64,000 nt of DNA from Photobacterium arenosum (GCF_014841115.1 NZ_JACYTP010000002.1:434001-498000); one strand, 5' to 3'. Counted from the stretch's first letter, positions 16,961-27,523 are shown. Numbers and translations: made by a program. The notes: generated by a model from the letters alone, not told the origin.

Positions 16961-17060
16961 CATATAAAAACTCTGCCATGTACCTGCCGGTGATTTCCAC
17001 GTTTAACATTCAGCCTTAACTCGATACTGGGCCCCAGCAAGCAGGATATCTGCCCTGCTT
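16961..17060 (+). pseudogene. Remnant of the 3' end of a second tlh-like gene plus its terminator
   Basis: The last ~14 codons of the phospholipase are recognisable (AMYLPVISTFNIQP then TAA at 17017-17019). They are followed by the same post-stop sequence and a decayed copy of the terminator hairpin (CAGG...CCCTG). Alignment by eye with 14689-14790 gives roughly 80% identity. It is in the same orientation as the intact gene, 2.27 kb downstream. Confidence 0.75.
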
Positions 17061-17109
17061 GGTTACAGAATCAGCTTGGTTACAGAATCAGCTTGGCTAC
17101 AGAATTTGC
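17059..17109 (+). repeat. Tandem 17-bp repeat, three copies
   Basis: Unit TTGGTTACAGAATCAGC repeated at 17059-17075, 17076-17092 and, with changes, 17093-17109. It begins exactly where the tlh remnant's terminator decays. Likely replication slippage in non-coding DNA. Confidence 0.85.
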
Positions 17110-17145
17110 TTTGCTAAAGAAAGACGGTTAAACCAGATGTCGCAC

Positions 17146-18168
17146 TCAGTACGATGAGTTAGCCGACGTCAGGGCCTGCGTTGATTCACGCAGTACCAGT
17201 TCTCCGCTATAGGTCTGGTGCCGCGTTTGGGCGTGCTCTTTATTGGCTAGGGATACCGCCAGTGTCATGGCATCCTGAGTGAGCTGAACAATCGGCAAGG
17301 AGACGGTGGTCAGGCTGGGAATGGCGTAAGCGGCTGCAGGTTCGTTATCAATACCCATCACAGAGACATCCTGTGGCACGCGCAGACCGTGATCGAACAA
17401 GGCACGAATGGCACCGATTGCCATGTCATCGTTACAGGCAAAAATGGCACTGACGCTCTGCTGGCTGCTGAGGAGCTGTTCCACGGCCTGATAACCGCTT
17501 GCCAGAGTATTTGTCCCTTCATGAACCCAGCCGGGCTGCATGGTTATCTGCTGTTGCTCCAGCATTTGCTGATACACCGCATAGCGGATCTGACCAGTTT
17601 CGCTCGCCAGTGGGGAAGTAATACAGGCAATGTGGCGATGACCGAGAGACAGCAAATGTTGCATCGCAATTTCTGCCAGCTGGCGTTGATCCAAACCAAA
17701 ACTGTGCAGGGTGTTATCTTCAAACTGACGGTTCAGGATGATCAAAGGTGGCAGTACGCTCTGCTGCAGAGCAGCCAGATCTGCGATGCTGAGATGGCGG
17801 CTGTAGAGCAATATCGCGTCGCAGCGCTGGTTGGCTAAGGTGGCAACGGCTTCCCGCTCACCGCTGGCGGTGTTGCGGCTGTTAACCACCAGCAGCTTTT
17901 TACTGGCCTGCTGAGTGCTTTGCTCGGCATGGTGCAAAATGCTGCCAAAATAGCTGCTCTGAAAGTGGGGCAGGATAAGGCCGATGGTATTGGAGGTATT
18001 GGTTGCCAGCGCCTGCGCCATTGCGTTGGGCTGATAGCCGAGAGATTGCATGGCAGAAAGCACCGCGTCGCGGGTGGCGGCTTTTACCTGCCCGGTGCCG
18101 TTTAAAACACGTGACACTGTGGCTTTGGAATAGCCTGTTGCTTTACACACATCGTTTATGGTTGCCAT
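17146..18168 (-). CDS. ascG: LacI-family repressor, AscG-like
   Basis: A 340-aa LacI/GalR repressor: N-terminal helix-turn-helix (MATINDVCKATGYSKATVSRVLNGTG), hinge around residues 45-60 and a periplasmic-binding-like ligand domain (IGLILPHFQSSYFGSILHHAE...). It follows a 6-phospho-beta-glucosidase gene on the same strand, as expected of an AscG-type regulator of aryl-beta-glucoside use. Two tandem sites matching the AscG core (ACCGGTTTC) lie upstream of the glucosidase gene. An AGAGGA site precedes the ATG. Which sugar induces it cannot be read from the sequence. Confidence 0.82.
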   Translation of the reverse strand: MATINDVCKATGYSKATVSRVLNGTGQVKAATRDAVLSAMQSLGYQPNAMAQALATNTSNTIGLILPHFQSSYFGSILHHAEQSTQQASKKLLVVNSRNTASGEREAVATLANQRCDAILLYSRHLSIADLAALQQSVLPPLIILNRQFEDNTLHSFGLDQRQLAEIAMQHLLSLGHRHIACITSPLASETGQIRYAVYQQMLEQQQITMQPGWVHEGTNTLASGYQAVEQLLSSQQSVSAIFACNDDMAIGAIRALFDHGLRVPQDVSVMGIDNEPAAAYAIPSLTTVSLPIVQLTQDAMTLAVSLANKEHAQTRHQTYSGELVLRESTQALTSANSSY

Positions 18169-18184
18169 TGCCTGTCCTCTTTAT

Positions 18185-18218
18185 CATCCGGCCACGGGCA
18201 GTAAGCCGCGGCCGGATG
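18185..18218 (-). terminator. Intercistronic hairpin between glucosidase and repressor genes
   Basis: Perfect 9-bp arms CATCCGGCC / GGCCGGATG around a 16-nt loop. There is no T-run on the minus strand, so partial termination or 3'-end protection is more likely than full termination. Confidence 0.5.
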
Positions 18219-18264
18219 GCGAGTGTAGCGAACTTTAGCTGTTGTTAGAATGCTTTATCCGTCG

Positions 18265-19731
<1,467 letters not shown>

Positions 19732-19782
19732 TCATGAACAATATTGGATCCTGAGTGCAGTGTAGATCATTCAATTTCAGAA

Positions 19783-19809
19783 TGTAACCGGTTTCTGTAG
19801 CCGGTTTCT
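19783..19809 (-). promoter_or_regulatory. Tandem AscG-like operators
   Basis: Two 14-bp half-palindromes sharing one base, TGTAACCGGTTTCT and TGTAGCCGGTTTCT, match the E. coli AscG consensus TGAAACCGGTTTCA. They lie about 82-108 bp upstream of the glucosidase start, where a repressor encoded in the same locus would act. The rest of the 19702-20049 gap shows no gene. Confidence 0.65.
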
Positions 19810-20049
19810 TTGGCGGGTTTGGCTGTCTGGCAGAAACCAGAGAAGCATTACGCTTGCTGGCCAGTAGATGGCATTTGGTTAGTGCTTGGGCGCTGGAGAA
19901 AAGGCTCAGAAGAGCAGGCAGTATGCCAGCCTGAGTACGTGAATACATTCGTACGTGAATAGATTGGCTGACATACTGTCTGTGCTTAATGCGGGAACCA
20001 TTTTTTTGCTCTGTACCTGAGCAGAGCGCGGACTTTACCCTGCTGGTGG

Positions 20050-21336
20050 CTAGTCTGCGAACGCAACGTCACGCAGGAATAAAGCAATTTCAGGGAAGAT
20101 CACGAGCAGGGTGGCTGAAAGCAGCAAGATGGCAATAAAGGGGCCAGTTCCTCGCACCACTTCCCAATAGGGTTTTTTAAATATCGCAATGGCAGTAAAG
20201 ATGTCACAGCCAAACGGCGGTGTGGCGGAGCCGATCGCCACCTGCAAGGTAATAATGATCCCGACATGAACCGGATCGAGATTGGTGGCTTCGATGGCTG
20301 GCGCAAAAATTGGCGTCAGCACCAGAATCACTACAATCGGGTCGACGAACATGCAAGCGATGAAGAAAGCCACAGAGATGGATGCCAGCACCCCGAGCGG
20401 GCCCATTTCATCAATGCCGACCGCTTCCAGGATCATTTGCGGAATCTGCGCGAAGGATATGATCCAGGAAAAGCCATTCCCTACACCGACCAGAATGAAA
20501 ACAACCGCGGTAATCAAACCGGTGGATTTGGCAATGGCGTAAATATCTTTGCTGCCCAGTGAGCGAAAAACAATGAATTCCAGAAACACGGCGTAAAGCA
20601 CGCACACGGCTGCGGCTTCCGTCGGGCTGAAGATGCCGCCGTAAATCCCGCCTACTATGATCACCGGAAACATCAGCGGCCAGATGGCGCTTTTAGCGGC
20701 ATCAAAGCGCTCAGACCAGCTGGCGCGTTCTTCTGTCGGTACCTTATTGATGGTGGCGTAAGCCAGACAATACAGAGAAAAGAACAGCAGAATCATCAGA
20801 CCGGGGCCGACGCCAGCAATGAAAAGCTCAGCGATAGAGGTTTCCGAAATGACACCATAGATGATCATCCCGATACTGGGCGGGATCAAAAAGGCGATAT
20901 CACTGGCATTGATAATCAGGGCCAGCGAGAAAGAATCGCTGTAACCGGCTTTGAGCAACTTGGGGCGCAGCGTGGAACCCACGGCGACAACGGTAGCCTG
21001 AGTAGAGCCCGAAACTGCGCCAAACAGGGTGCAGGAAGCGGCGGTACTGATGGCAAGCCCCCCCCGGATATGGCCGATAAAAGTCATCACCATATTGATC
21101 AGGCGATCAGCAGAGTGGCCGCGGGTCATAATATCAGCGGCCAGAATAAACATAGGGACGGCTATCAGAGAGGCCGGCCGGATCCCACCCAGCACCTGCT
21201 GGATAAAAGTATCCATTTGTCCCATACCGCCAAACATCATGTAGAAACCGGTCAGGGCGGCGGTAATCAGAGGGATCATCATAGGGAAGCCGATCAACAG
21301 CATCACTATCATGATCAGCATTAAGGTCATTGCCAT
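20050..21336 (-). CDS. dctM: TRAP transporter large permease (DctM)
   Basis: A 428-aa, very hydrophobic protein with about 12 membrane segments, of the DctM family: the ion-coupled channel subunit of a tripartite ATP-independent periplasmic transporter. Typical motifs are MTRGHSADRLINM, AASCTLFGAVSGSTQATVVAVG and FLIPPSIGMIIYG. It is last in a three-gene operon after the DctP and DctQ genes. The substrate is probably an organic anion; the family alone does not define it. Confidence 0.92.
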   Translation of the reverse strand: MAMTLMLIMIVMLLIGFPMMIPLITAALTGFYMMFGGMGQMDTFIQQVLGGIRPASLIAVPMFILAADIMTRGHSADRLINMVMTFIGHIRGGLAISTAASCTLFGAVSGSTQATVVAVGSTLRPKLLKAGYSDSFSLALIINASDIAFLIPPSIGMIIYGVISETSIAELFIAGVGPGLMILLFFSLYCLAYATINKVPTEERASWSERFDAAKSAIWPLMFPVIIVGGIYGGIFSPTEAAAVCVLYAVFLEFIVFRSLGSKDIYAIAKSTGLITAVVFILVGVGNGFSWIISFAQIPQMILEAVGIDEMGPLGVLASISVAFFIACMFVDPIVVILVLTPIFAPAIEATNLDPVHVGIIITLQVAIGSATPPFGCDIFTAIAIFKKPYWEVVRGTGPFIAILLLSATLLVIFPEIALFLRDVAFAD

Positions 21337-21362
21337 GGTGAATACCTTCTGTACTTCATTTT

Positions 21363-21938
21363 TTATGCTTTATTTTTGGTATCTGTGTACTCGTCAAGCA
21401 CACCGGTGGACAGGTAGATTTCCGGGCTGGTCGCATTTTTATAGGCAGTCAGCAAGTACTGCACACCAGTGACGGCAAACCCCAGGGGAACCCAGATATA
21501 TATCCACCAAATCTCAAAACCTAATGCTGGCAAAATACGGCCACGTTCAAAAACAGACAGCACATACTGGTAGGAAAAATAAGCCAGCAGGAACATGATA
21601 GCGGCAGTGATGACTGAAATCAGGATCATGACGATTTTCCGGCCTTTGAAAGGCAGCATGTCATAGAACGCAGACATACGGATGTGGCGGCCATGGCGGG
21701 CAGCATAACCGATGCCGGCAAAAGTAATCAGAATAATAAGTATGCGATTGATTTCGCCGGAGAAAAACAGGCCCTGGCCAAAGCCGAACCGCGCTACTAC
21801 GTTTACGCAGGTGTTCAGGGCCATGAGCAGCACGCCAGTAGCAAGCATGAAGGATTCAATTTTACTGATCAGTGTATCGACTTTGCCGAGCACACCGGGC
21901 AATTCCGAGTGGTATTCCAATGATTCGGAATCGGACAT
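21363..21938 (-). CDS. dctQ: TRAP transporter small permease (DctQ)
   Basis: A 191-aa protein with four membrane segments and the DctQ pattern ([38 protein letters not shown]). It bridges the large permease and the binding protein. A GAGGAAG ribosome site precedes the ATG. It lies 26 bp upstream of dctM and is separated from dctP by a strong hairpin. Confidence 0.9.
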   Translation of the reverse strand: MSDSESLEYHSELPGVLGKVDTLISKIESFMLATGVLLMALNTCVNVVARFGFGQGLFFSGEINRILIILITFAGIGYAARHGRHIRMSAFYDMLPFKGRKIVMILISVITAAIMFLLAYFSYQYVLSVFERGRILPALGFEIWWIYIWVPLGFAVTGVQYLLTAYKNATSPEIYLSTGVLDEYTDTKNKA

Positions 21939-21959
21939 AACAACTTCCTCAAACAGTAA

Positions 21960-21982
21960 GGTACCGCCTGTCAGGCGGTACC
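21960..21982 (-). terminator. Intercistronic hairpin between dctP and dctQ
   Basis: Perfect 10-bp stem GGTACCGCCT / AGGCGGTACC with a 3-nt loop and no T-run on the minus strand. In binding-protein transport operons such hairpins stabilise the 3' end of the binding-protein message and reduce permease expression. Confidence 0.6.
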
Positions 21983-21995
21983 TCGTACGACTTTA

Positions 21996-23018
21996 TTATT
22001 GTTGAGCAGCTTTTAAGTCAGCTTTGAACTGATCCAGCAGTTTCTGACCGTCCGACCCTGTCATTTCAATAAAGGTTTTTTCTACCTGGGGTGCACGCTC
22101 TTTGAATTTTGCAATTTGCTCGGCAGATAAGCGCGTTACCGTGACATCGTCACTGGATTGCTTGATTTTAGCGAGGGATTTCTCAGCCAGACCCGTAATG
22201 TGTTTCATGGTCTCGCTGAACGCGTATTCCGCCGCTTGCCTTACCATTTCCTGGTCTTCGTCTGACAGACCATCAAAGAACTTCTTGTTGGCCATTGAAG
22301 CTGTGGTGAACCAGCCATGGTGCGTAAAGATCAGGTTTGGCGAGACTTCGTACAAACCGCCGGACTCAATCCAGAAGATAGGGTTTTCCTGGCCCTGAAT
22401 CATATTGGTCTGCAGGGCACCGTATACTTCACCCCAGGGCAGCGGGGTCGGGGTAGCGCCAAAAGCTTCATAGGTGGAGGACAGCAGAGGGTTAGTCATG
22501 ACTCGGATTTTTTTGCCTTTTAACTCTTCCGGAGAGGTAATAGGTTCATCAACCGTCATCACCATTTCGCCTTCAGGGTACATCTTGAGCAGCTCTAAGC
22601 CTTGTTCTTCATACAGTGCAGGGAAGTTGTTGTTCACTGCTTTACTGGTTTTGAAGAAATTGATTACCGCCTTCATGTCTGTTGGCATCAGGTAAGGGAT
22701 GAAGAAAATTTGTGCCTCAGGAATGAGCGAGCCGGTAAAGCCGGGTGACTGGTTAACAAACTGCAGAATTCCTGCCTGGGTTTGCTCCATAATATCGTCT
22801 GATTCGCCCAGCTCACCAAAGCGGTATATTTTCAGATTATGGTCAGAGTGCTCTTCAATATAATCTTTAAATTTGTGGGCATAAACGTCTTGTACATCGC
22901 CTTCATATTCTTCGTGAGCGTAACGCCAGGTATCTGCATTAGCCAGAGTGGAAAATCCTAAAGTTGCAGCAACACAAGACATTGCAGCAATTTGCTTGAT
23001 ATGACGGTGAATAAACAT
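21996..23018 (-). CDS. dctP: TRAP transporter periplasmic substrate-binding protein (DctP)
   Basis: A 340-aa periplasmic protein with signal peptide (about residues 1-28, ending STLANA) and a DctP/SBP_bac_7 domain. Visible landmarks are GELGESDDIMEQTQAGIL, the conserved Arg in KKIRVMTNPL and PTPLPWGEVYGALQTNMIQGQENP. The conserved Arg binds the substrate carboxylate in characterised members. A strong AAGGAGGG site is positioned for the ATG at 23018 rather than the in-frame GTG three bases earlier. First gene of dctPQM; a CRP-like site lies about 190 bp upstream. Confidence 0.9.
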   Translation of the reverse strand: MFIHRHIKQIAAMSCVAATLGFSTLANADTWRYAHEEYEGDVQDVYAHKFKDYIEEHSDHNLKIYRFGELGESDDIMEQTQAGILQFVNQSPGFTGSLIPEAQIFFIPYLMPTDMKAVINFFKTSKAVNNNFPALYEEQGLELLKMYPEGEMVMTVDEPITSPEELKGKKIRVMTNPLLSSTYEAFGATPTPLPWGEVYGALQTNMIQGQENPIFWIESGGLYEVSPNLIFTHHGWFTTASMANKKFFDGLSDEDQEMVRQAAEYAFSETMKHITGLAEKSLAKIKQSSDDVTVTRLSAEQIAKFKERAPQVEKTFIEMTGSDGQKLLDQFKADLKAAQQ

Positions 23019-23938
23019 CACGTCCCTCCTTGTTGGAATGCGTTAAAGCCATTTCAGACAACAATAATTAATCCGTGATGTTTTAATGCACGGTTAATTG
23101 CGGTTTTTATCCGGTTGAATAGTGGCAATTTTCAGTGTCAGTCCTTTAATACCCTGACAATATTATTGTTTTTATTAAAGTAATTCGTCGATGGAATGTC
23201 TTCTGATGTGACTTGAGTCACGATTATTTGTCAGGGTTTTTAATGTGATAAATAATATCCATACAAAGGTTGACATTGTTTTTGTTGGCTTTGTTTAAGA
23301 GAGTGGTAACAATGATTTGTTTTTAATTGAACGATTAATTAAATTAATTTTCTCATCTGAAGCATGGAACGAACAGTCATTATTAATTTAATGTTTATTA
23401 CTGATTGTTGCGGTTGTTTTTTATGATTGTGTGGCTATTTTTAGCCACTGGCGTTTTAACGCTTTGGTTTATTGTTCACAGAGGGTAAACACAAGCCAAG
23501 AGTAGTCATAGCAGGAAATGGGGGTAATAAGTAAAGCAGCTTATTTATAATAAGGTGCCTGATGCTAAGTAAAAGTGTGTGTGTTTTTGTGCCTTGATAC
23601 AGAGATATATCTGAAAAGGACAAATAATGAAGAATACACCCTGATGGTTTCACAGGTTTTGCAATATTCTGATTGTGCATCGGTCTTTCTTTGTTAATGC
23701 GCAGGGTTTATGCAAGGGTTAATGCGCCTGGGCGGGCTGAATTATGCAGCCAAGTGTGTATTGCTCTGACGGGACAGGCAAAAGCGTTTCAGGCAACCTT
23801 GTCATTCAGGCCTATATAATTTGTGAAACTTGTTAATAGTAAAGGGTTCTAACTCACAAGCGTTTGAGGCCGTGATTTGGCAGAGAATGGCCCAATATGT
23901 ATCAGTCAGGGTCGAATTTATTCAATGAGGTAAACAGA
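23019..23938. other. 920-bp AT-rich intergenic region between dctP and yghU
   Basis: Divergent control region. It holds the CRP-like palindrome at 23207-23222 and long AT tracts. Short frames here (for example on the minus strand around 23456-23680) have no ribosome sites and are not believed. Nothing else recognised. Confidence 0.5.
23207..23222 (-). promoter_or_regulatory. CRP-like binding site upstream of dctP
   Basis: TGTGA-CTTGAG-TCACG, only one base off the TGTGA-N6-TCACA consensus, with a 14-bp perfect palindrome at its core (23208-23221). It is far (about 190 bp) from the dctP start, so a long leader or an upstream activating role is implied. Carbon-source control of the transporter is inferred. 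Confidence 0.6.
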
Positions 23939-24796
23939 ATGGCAAATGAATACGTACCACCGAAAGTCTGGACTATGGATGCTGAAAACGGCGGTGAGTG
24001 GGCAAGTATCAACCGTCCCGACTCCGGTGCCAGACATCAGCAGGCATTGCCTGTGGGTGCCCATCCATTACAGCTTTATTCTCTGGCCACGCCAAATGGC
24101 CAGAAGATTACTATTATGCTTGAAGAGCTGCTGGCGCTGGGTGTTACCGATGCCGAGTATGATGCGTACCTGATTAACATAGGCGATGGCGATCAGTTCT
24201 CCTCGGGCTTTGTGGCGGTTAATCCGAATTCAAAAATTCCGGCGCTGGTGGATCAATCCGGCCCCGCACCTGTCAATGTGTTTGAGTCGGGTTCTATTCT
24301 GGTCTATCTGGCGGAAAAATTCGGCTACTTTTTACCGGTCGACATTGCCGAGCGTACCCGAGTACTGAACTGGCTGTTCTGGCTGCAAGGCTCTGCGCCT
24401 TATCTGGGCGGCGGCTTCGGGCATTTTTATGCCTATGCGCCGGAGAAGTTCGAATACCCGATCAATCGCTTCACCATGGAAGCCAAACGCCAGCTGGATG
24501 TGCTGGATAAGCAACTGGCAAACCATACCTTTATTGCCGGTGAAGAATACAGCATTGCTGATATGGCGATCTGGCCCTGGTACGGCAATCTGGTACTGGG
24601 CTATGCCTATGATGCGGCAGAGTTTCTGGATGCCGGCAGTTATCAGCATGTGCAGCGGTGGGCGAAAGCGATTCTTGAACGTCCGGCGGTACAGCGCGGT
24701 CGTATTGTGAACAGAACGTCCGGTGAAGAATGGGAAGTGCTCCCTGAGCGACACAGCGCCGCAGATATTGATGCTGTGCTCAAACTGAAGCCCTGA
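23939..24796 (+). CDS. yghU: Glutathione S-transferase family protein YghU
   Basis: A 285-aa protein closely resembling E. coli YghU, a nu-class GST with glutathione disulfide-bond reductase activity. Conserved stretches are LPVGAHPLQLYSLATPNGQK, EYDAYLINIGDGDQFSSGF, NPNSKIPAL (thioredoxin-fold GSH site) and FESGSILVYLAEKFGYF, then the helical domain with NRFTMEAKRQLDVLDKQL. The ATG at 23939 follows GAGGTAAACAG; an upstream in-frame start at 23897 adds 14 residues absent from the family. Monocistronic with its own terminator. Confidence 0.92.
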   Translation: MANEYVPPKVWTMDAENGGEWASINRPDSGARHQQALPVGAHPLQLYSLATPNGQKITIMLEELLALGVTDAEYDAYLINIGDGDQFSSGFVAVNPNSKIPALVDQSGPAPVNVFESGSILVYLAEKFGYFLPVDIAERTRVLNWLFWLQGSAPYLGGGFGHFYAYAPEKFEYPINRFTMEAKRQLDVLDKQLANHTFIAGEEYSIADMAIWPWYGNLVLGYAYDAAEFLDAGSYQHVQRWAKAILERPAVQRGRIVNRTSGEEWEVLPERHSAADIDAVLKLKP

Positions 24797-24841
24797 TTTA
24801 TTCAGCACTCGTTTTTCAGTAGTTGTAAGCAACAGGCTTAG

Positions 24842-24868
24842 AAGTGGCAGCGTCGTCTGCCACTTTTT
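24842..24868 (+). terminator. Rho-independent terminator of yghU
   Basis: Stem AAGTGGCAG / CTGCCACTT (9 bp), six-base loop, followed by TTTTT. It lies 46 bp after the stop. Confidence 0.88.
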
Positions 24869-24884
24869 ATTGTCATCCCTAAAC

Positions 24885-24927
24885 CACCGCCTATGGCGGT
24901 GAGGATTGCTTCAAAGGATCACCGCAA
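24885..24927. repeat. REP-like double hairpin
   Basis: Two neighbouring stems: CACCGCC / GGCGGTG with a TAT loop (24885-24901) and GATTGC / GCAATC around 24904-24927. The layout resembles short extragenic palindromes; a related palindrome (ATTACCGC / GCGGTAAT) occurs at 42784-42803. Confidence 0.45.
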
Positions 24928-24971
24928 TCTCATTACTGCGCTTTTACTCAGTGGGTTGGTAAAGCTCTGAA

Positions 24972-25913
24972 TTACATTTGAACCCTGTCATCGACCATTG
25001 GCTTGTGGCCTCTCAGGCGGCTGATGTCCGTCATCGGTGGGATGCCAAACAGCCGGCTGTATTCGCGGTTGAAATGGGAAGGGCTTTCATAGCCGACTCT
25101 GTAGCTGGCGGCGGAGGCGTCTATGCCGTCCTGTAGCATGATCCGGCGCGCTTCATTGAGCCGGAGTTGTTTCTGAAACTGCAACGGCGTCATGGATGTC
25201 ACGGCTTTGAAGGCATTGAACAGCGAAGATTGACTCATGTGAACCATATCGGCCAGCTCCTGCACCCGGATTGGCTCTTTAAAGCGCTGCTGGATCAGCT
25301 CGACGACTTTACTGATGCGGTTGGCCTGGGTATCCCGTAACAAAAACTGGCGAAGCTGAACCCCTACCGGGCTTTTCAGCAGCCTGAACATGAGTTCCCG
25401 CTTAAGCAGTGGCAACATAACGGGGACATCTTCCGGATGGTCGAGTAAGGCCAGAAAACGTTTGAACACCGACAGTATATCGTCATCAGATGCCACGGTT
25501 CTGATGCAGTAAGGACACTTGGTGATGGCTTCGGGCGGTTCGTTCATGGTGATCAGTAAATCTGTCAGTTCCTTGAGATCCAGCGAAATACTGATACCGA
25601 TGTAAGGCTGCTCTTCTGAAGCGCGAAGGATCTCGCCGACAACAGGCATCATTACAGGCACCAGTAATAAATCGCCTTCTTTCAGTAACAATTCACGCGC
25701 CCCGGCCGTAATGCGCTTTTCGCCCTGCAGCAGCAAACACAGCATAGGGCTGTAGATGGTGGGTGAGCAGGAGGTATTTTCCGTGCTGTGCACCAGCTTA
25801 ATCTCCGGCAACGCCGTTTCGGTCAGTCCCGGCCCGTCAATATGCCGATTCACCAGGTTGATTAATTCTTGTTGGGTACCCGTCATAGTGTCACTCACCA
25901 TTTTCTCATCCAC
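24972..25913 (-). CDS. AraC-family regulator with AraC_N domain (YqhC-like)
   Basis: A 313-aa regulator. The N-terminal AraC_N cupin-like sensor domain (ICL in SPMLCLLLQGEKRI, about residues 55-160) precedes a C-terminal double helix-turn-helix (IRVQELADMVHMSQSSLFNAFKAV and the second HTH ending YRVGYESPSHFNREYSRLFG). The domain pair is that of YqhC, which senses aldehydes and activates yqhD-dkgA. Here it is divergent from an RND efflux operon, with several AGGCAAG repeats in the shared gap, so it probably activates that pump. Confidence 0.83.
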   Translation of the reverse strand: MDEKMVSDTMTGTQQELINLVNRHIDGPGLTETALPEIKLVHSTENTSCSPTIYSPMLCLLLQGEKRITAGARELLLKEGDLLLVPVMMPVVGEILRASEEQPYIGISISLDLKELTDLLITMNEPPEAITKCPYCIRTVASDDDILSVFKRFLALLDHPEDVPVMLPLLKRELMFRLLKSPVGVQLRQFLLRDTQANRISKVVELIQQRFKEPIRVQELADMVHMSQSSLFNAFKAVTSMTPLQFQKQLRLNEARRIMLQDGIDASAASYRVGYESPSHFNREYSRLFGIPPMTDISRLRGHKPMVDDRVQM

Positions 25914-25931
25914 ATACGACTATAGAGTATA

Positions 25932-26116
25932 AGGCAAGCGTACTGCCACTGTTTTATCTCATAATGACAATTAGAGGATTAGGCAAGGATTGTGTAGGAA
26001 AAGGCAAGATATCAGCTGTGGCGCGTTTCTGTCTTTTGCAGACTCAAGTGTCTATAATCTTTACCGCTACTGGTGTGATTACTTGCTGAATTGATCTTTT
26101 TGTAGAAATAGGCAAT
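25932..26116 (+). promoter_or_regulatory. Repeated AGGCAAG motifs between regulator and RND operon
   Basis: AGGCAAG occurs at 25932-25938, 25981-25987 and 26002-26008, and AGGCAAT at 26110-26116, all on the + strand. The middle pair is 21 bp apart, two helical turns, as expected for the two HTHs of an AraC-type dimer. Likely operator of the adjacent AraC-family protein. Confidence 0.5.
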
Positions 26117-26254
26117 CTTCTCCGAGCTTTCGACAATATCAATACGCTGAATGGAACATAGAATGACAAGGTGAAATCCGATCCCTCTTTAGTGGTTCGG
26201 ATAAGACATTGCATTTATCGAATTTCGCGTATCAAAGTCAGAGAGGATTGCCTG

Positions 26255-27511
26255 ATGACCCTATTCACCCCATTCAGAAACGTGTTCAGGAAACAGCTTC
26301 TTGGTGGCATGTCTGTCTTTCTGGTGTCCGCCTCCGGGACAGCTATCGGCAATGAATCTCCGGCATCACCGCCGCTGCCTGCCATCAGTGTGGCGACGGT
26401 GCTCAGTGAACGTATCACTGAGTGGGATGAATACACAGGCCGTTTGCAGGCACCCGAGACAGTGGTGCTCAAACCCCGCGTTTCCGGTTACGTGACTGAA
26501 GTGGCTTACCGCGAAGGCGATCTGGTTCATCAGGGTGATGTGCTGTTCAGTATTGACGATCGCCTGTTTCGCGCCGAAGTTGAACGGCTGGAAGCGCAGC
26601 AGGCCAGTTTGCAGAGTCAGTTAAAACTGGCCGAGAGTGAGTTTGTCCGCGCCAAACGACTGAACGCCACCAAAGCCATTTCTGCCGATGTCTATGACAA
26701 CCGTCAGGCGGCATTACAGCAGGCCAGGGCCGAGCTGGATGCGCTGAAAGCTTCGCTCAAGCACGCGCGCTTGCAGTTGTCATTCACCCAGGTGGTGTCG
26801 CCGATTGACGGCAGAGTTTCACACGCGCAGGTCACGCAGGGCAATTATGTCACCAGTGGCCAGAGCGAGCTGACGACCATAGTGTCGACCGAACAGATGT
26901 ACGCCTGGTTTGATGTCGATGAGCAAACCTACCTCAATTATGCCCGCAACCATCTGGTGCGTGTGTCGGAAACCCGTGATTCCAGTCCTGTGATGATGGC
27001 ACTGTCTGGCGATGCCGGATTTTCATATCAGGGCCATATCGATTTTATCAATAACAGTGTCAATCAGCAGACTGGCTCGATTCGGATGCGGGCCACCTTT
27101 GAGAATAAAGCCCAGATGCTGATGCCCGGCCTGTTTGCCCGCTTACGGTTGATCGCCAGCAAACCTTATGACGCGATTCTGATTGATGAAAAAGCCGTCG
27201 GCACCGATCTCAACCGGAAGTATGTCCTTAAGCTTGATGACGCCAACGTGGTGACTTACCAGCCAGTGACCCTGGGTGAGAAAGTCGCCGGTTTGCGTGT
27301 GGTGCAATCCGGCCTGACGACAGAGGACAGAATTGTGGTCAGCGGGCTGCAGAAGATCCGGCCGAGTATGCAGGTTGCGCCGAAAGTTGTGGAAATGGCC
27401 ACCACAGAGCAACTGGCCGATATTCACCGCTATCAGCAGTGGCACACAGAAGACAACAGTGTGGAAGGAAGCGGTGTGCTGACCGCCCGCCAATCAACCG
27501 ACGCACAGTAA
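26255..27511 (+). CDS. RND efflux periplasmic adaptor (MexE/AcrA-like)
   Basis: A 418-aa membrane fusion protein. It has a signal peptide (to about residue 35, no lipobox), a biotinyl-lipoyl-like domain (VVLKPRVSGYVTEVAYREGDLVHQGDVLF), a helical hairpin (about 105-160), a second lipoyl half (VVSPIDGRVSHAQVTQGNYV), then beta-barrel and membrane-proximal domains. The ATG at 26255 has a GAGAGGA site; a GTG at 26171 would add an unlikely extension. It lies 12 bp upstream of the permease. Most like the MexE/OqxA group. No outer-membrane factor gene is present here. Confidence 0.9.
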   Translation: MTLFTPFRNVFRKQLLGGMSVFLVSASGTAIGNESPASPPLPAISVATVLSERITEWDEYTGRLQAPETVVLKPRVSGYVTEVAYREGDLVHQGDVLFSIDDRLFRAEVERLEAQQASLQSQLKLAESEFVRAKRLNATKAISADVYDNRQAALQQARAELDALKASLKHARLQLSFTQVVSPIDGRVSHAQVTQGNYVTSGQSELTTIVSTEQMYAWFDVDEQTYLNYARNHLVRVSETRDSSPVMMALSGDAGFSYQGHIDFINNSVNQQTGSIRMRATFENKAQMLMPGLFARLRLIASKPYDAILIDEKAVGTDLNRKYVLKLDDANVVTYQPVTLGEKVAGLRVVQSGLTTEDRIVVSGLQKIRPSMQVAPKVVEMATTEQLADIHRYQQWHTEDNSVEGSGVLTARQSTDAQ

Positions 27512-27523
27512 TCAGGACAGACT

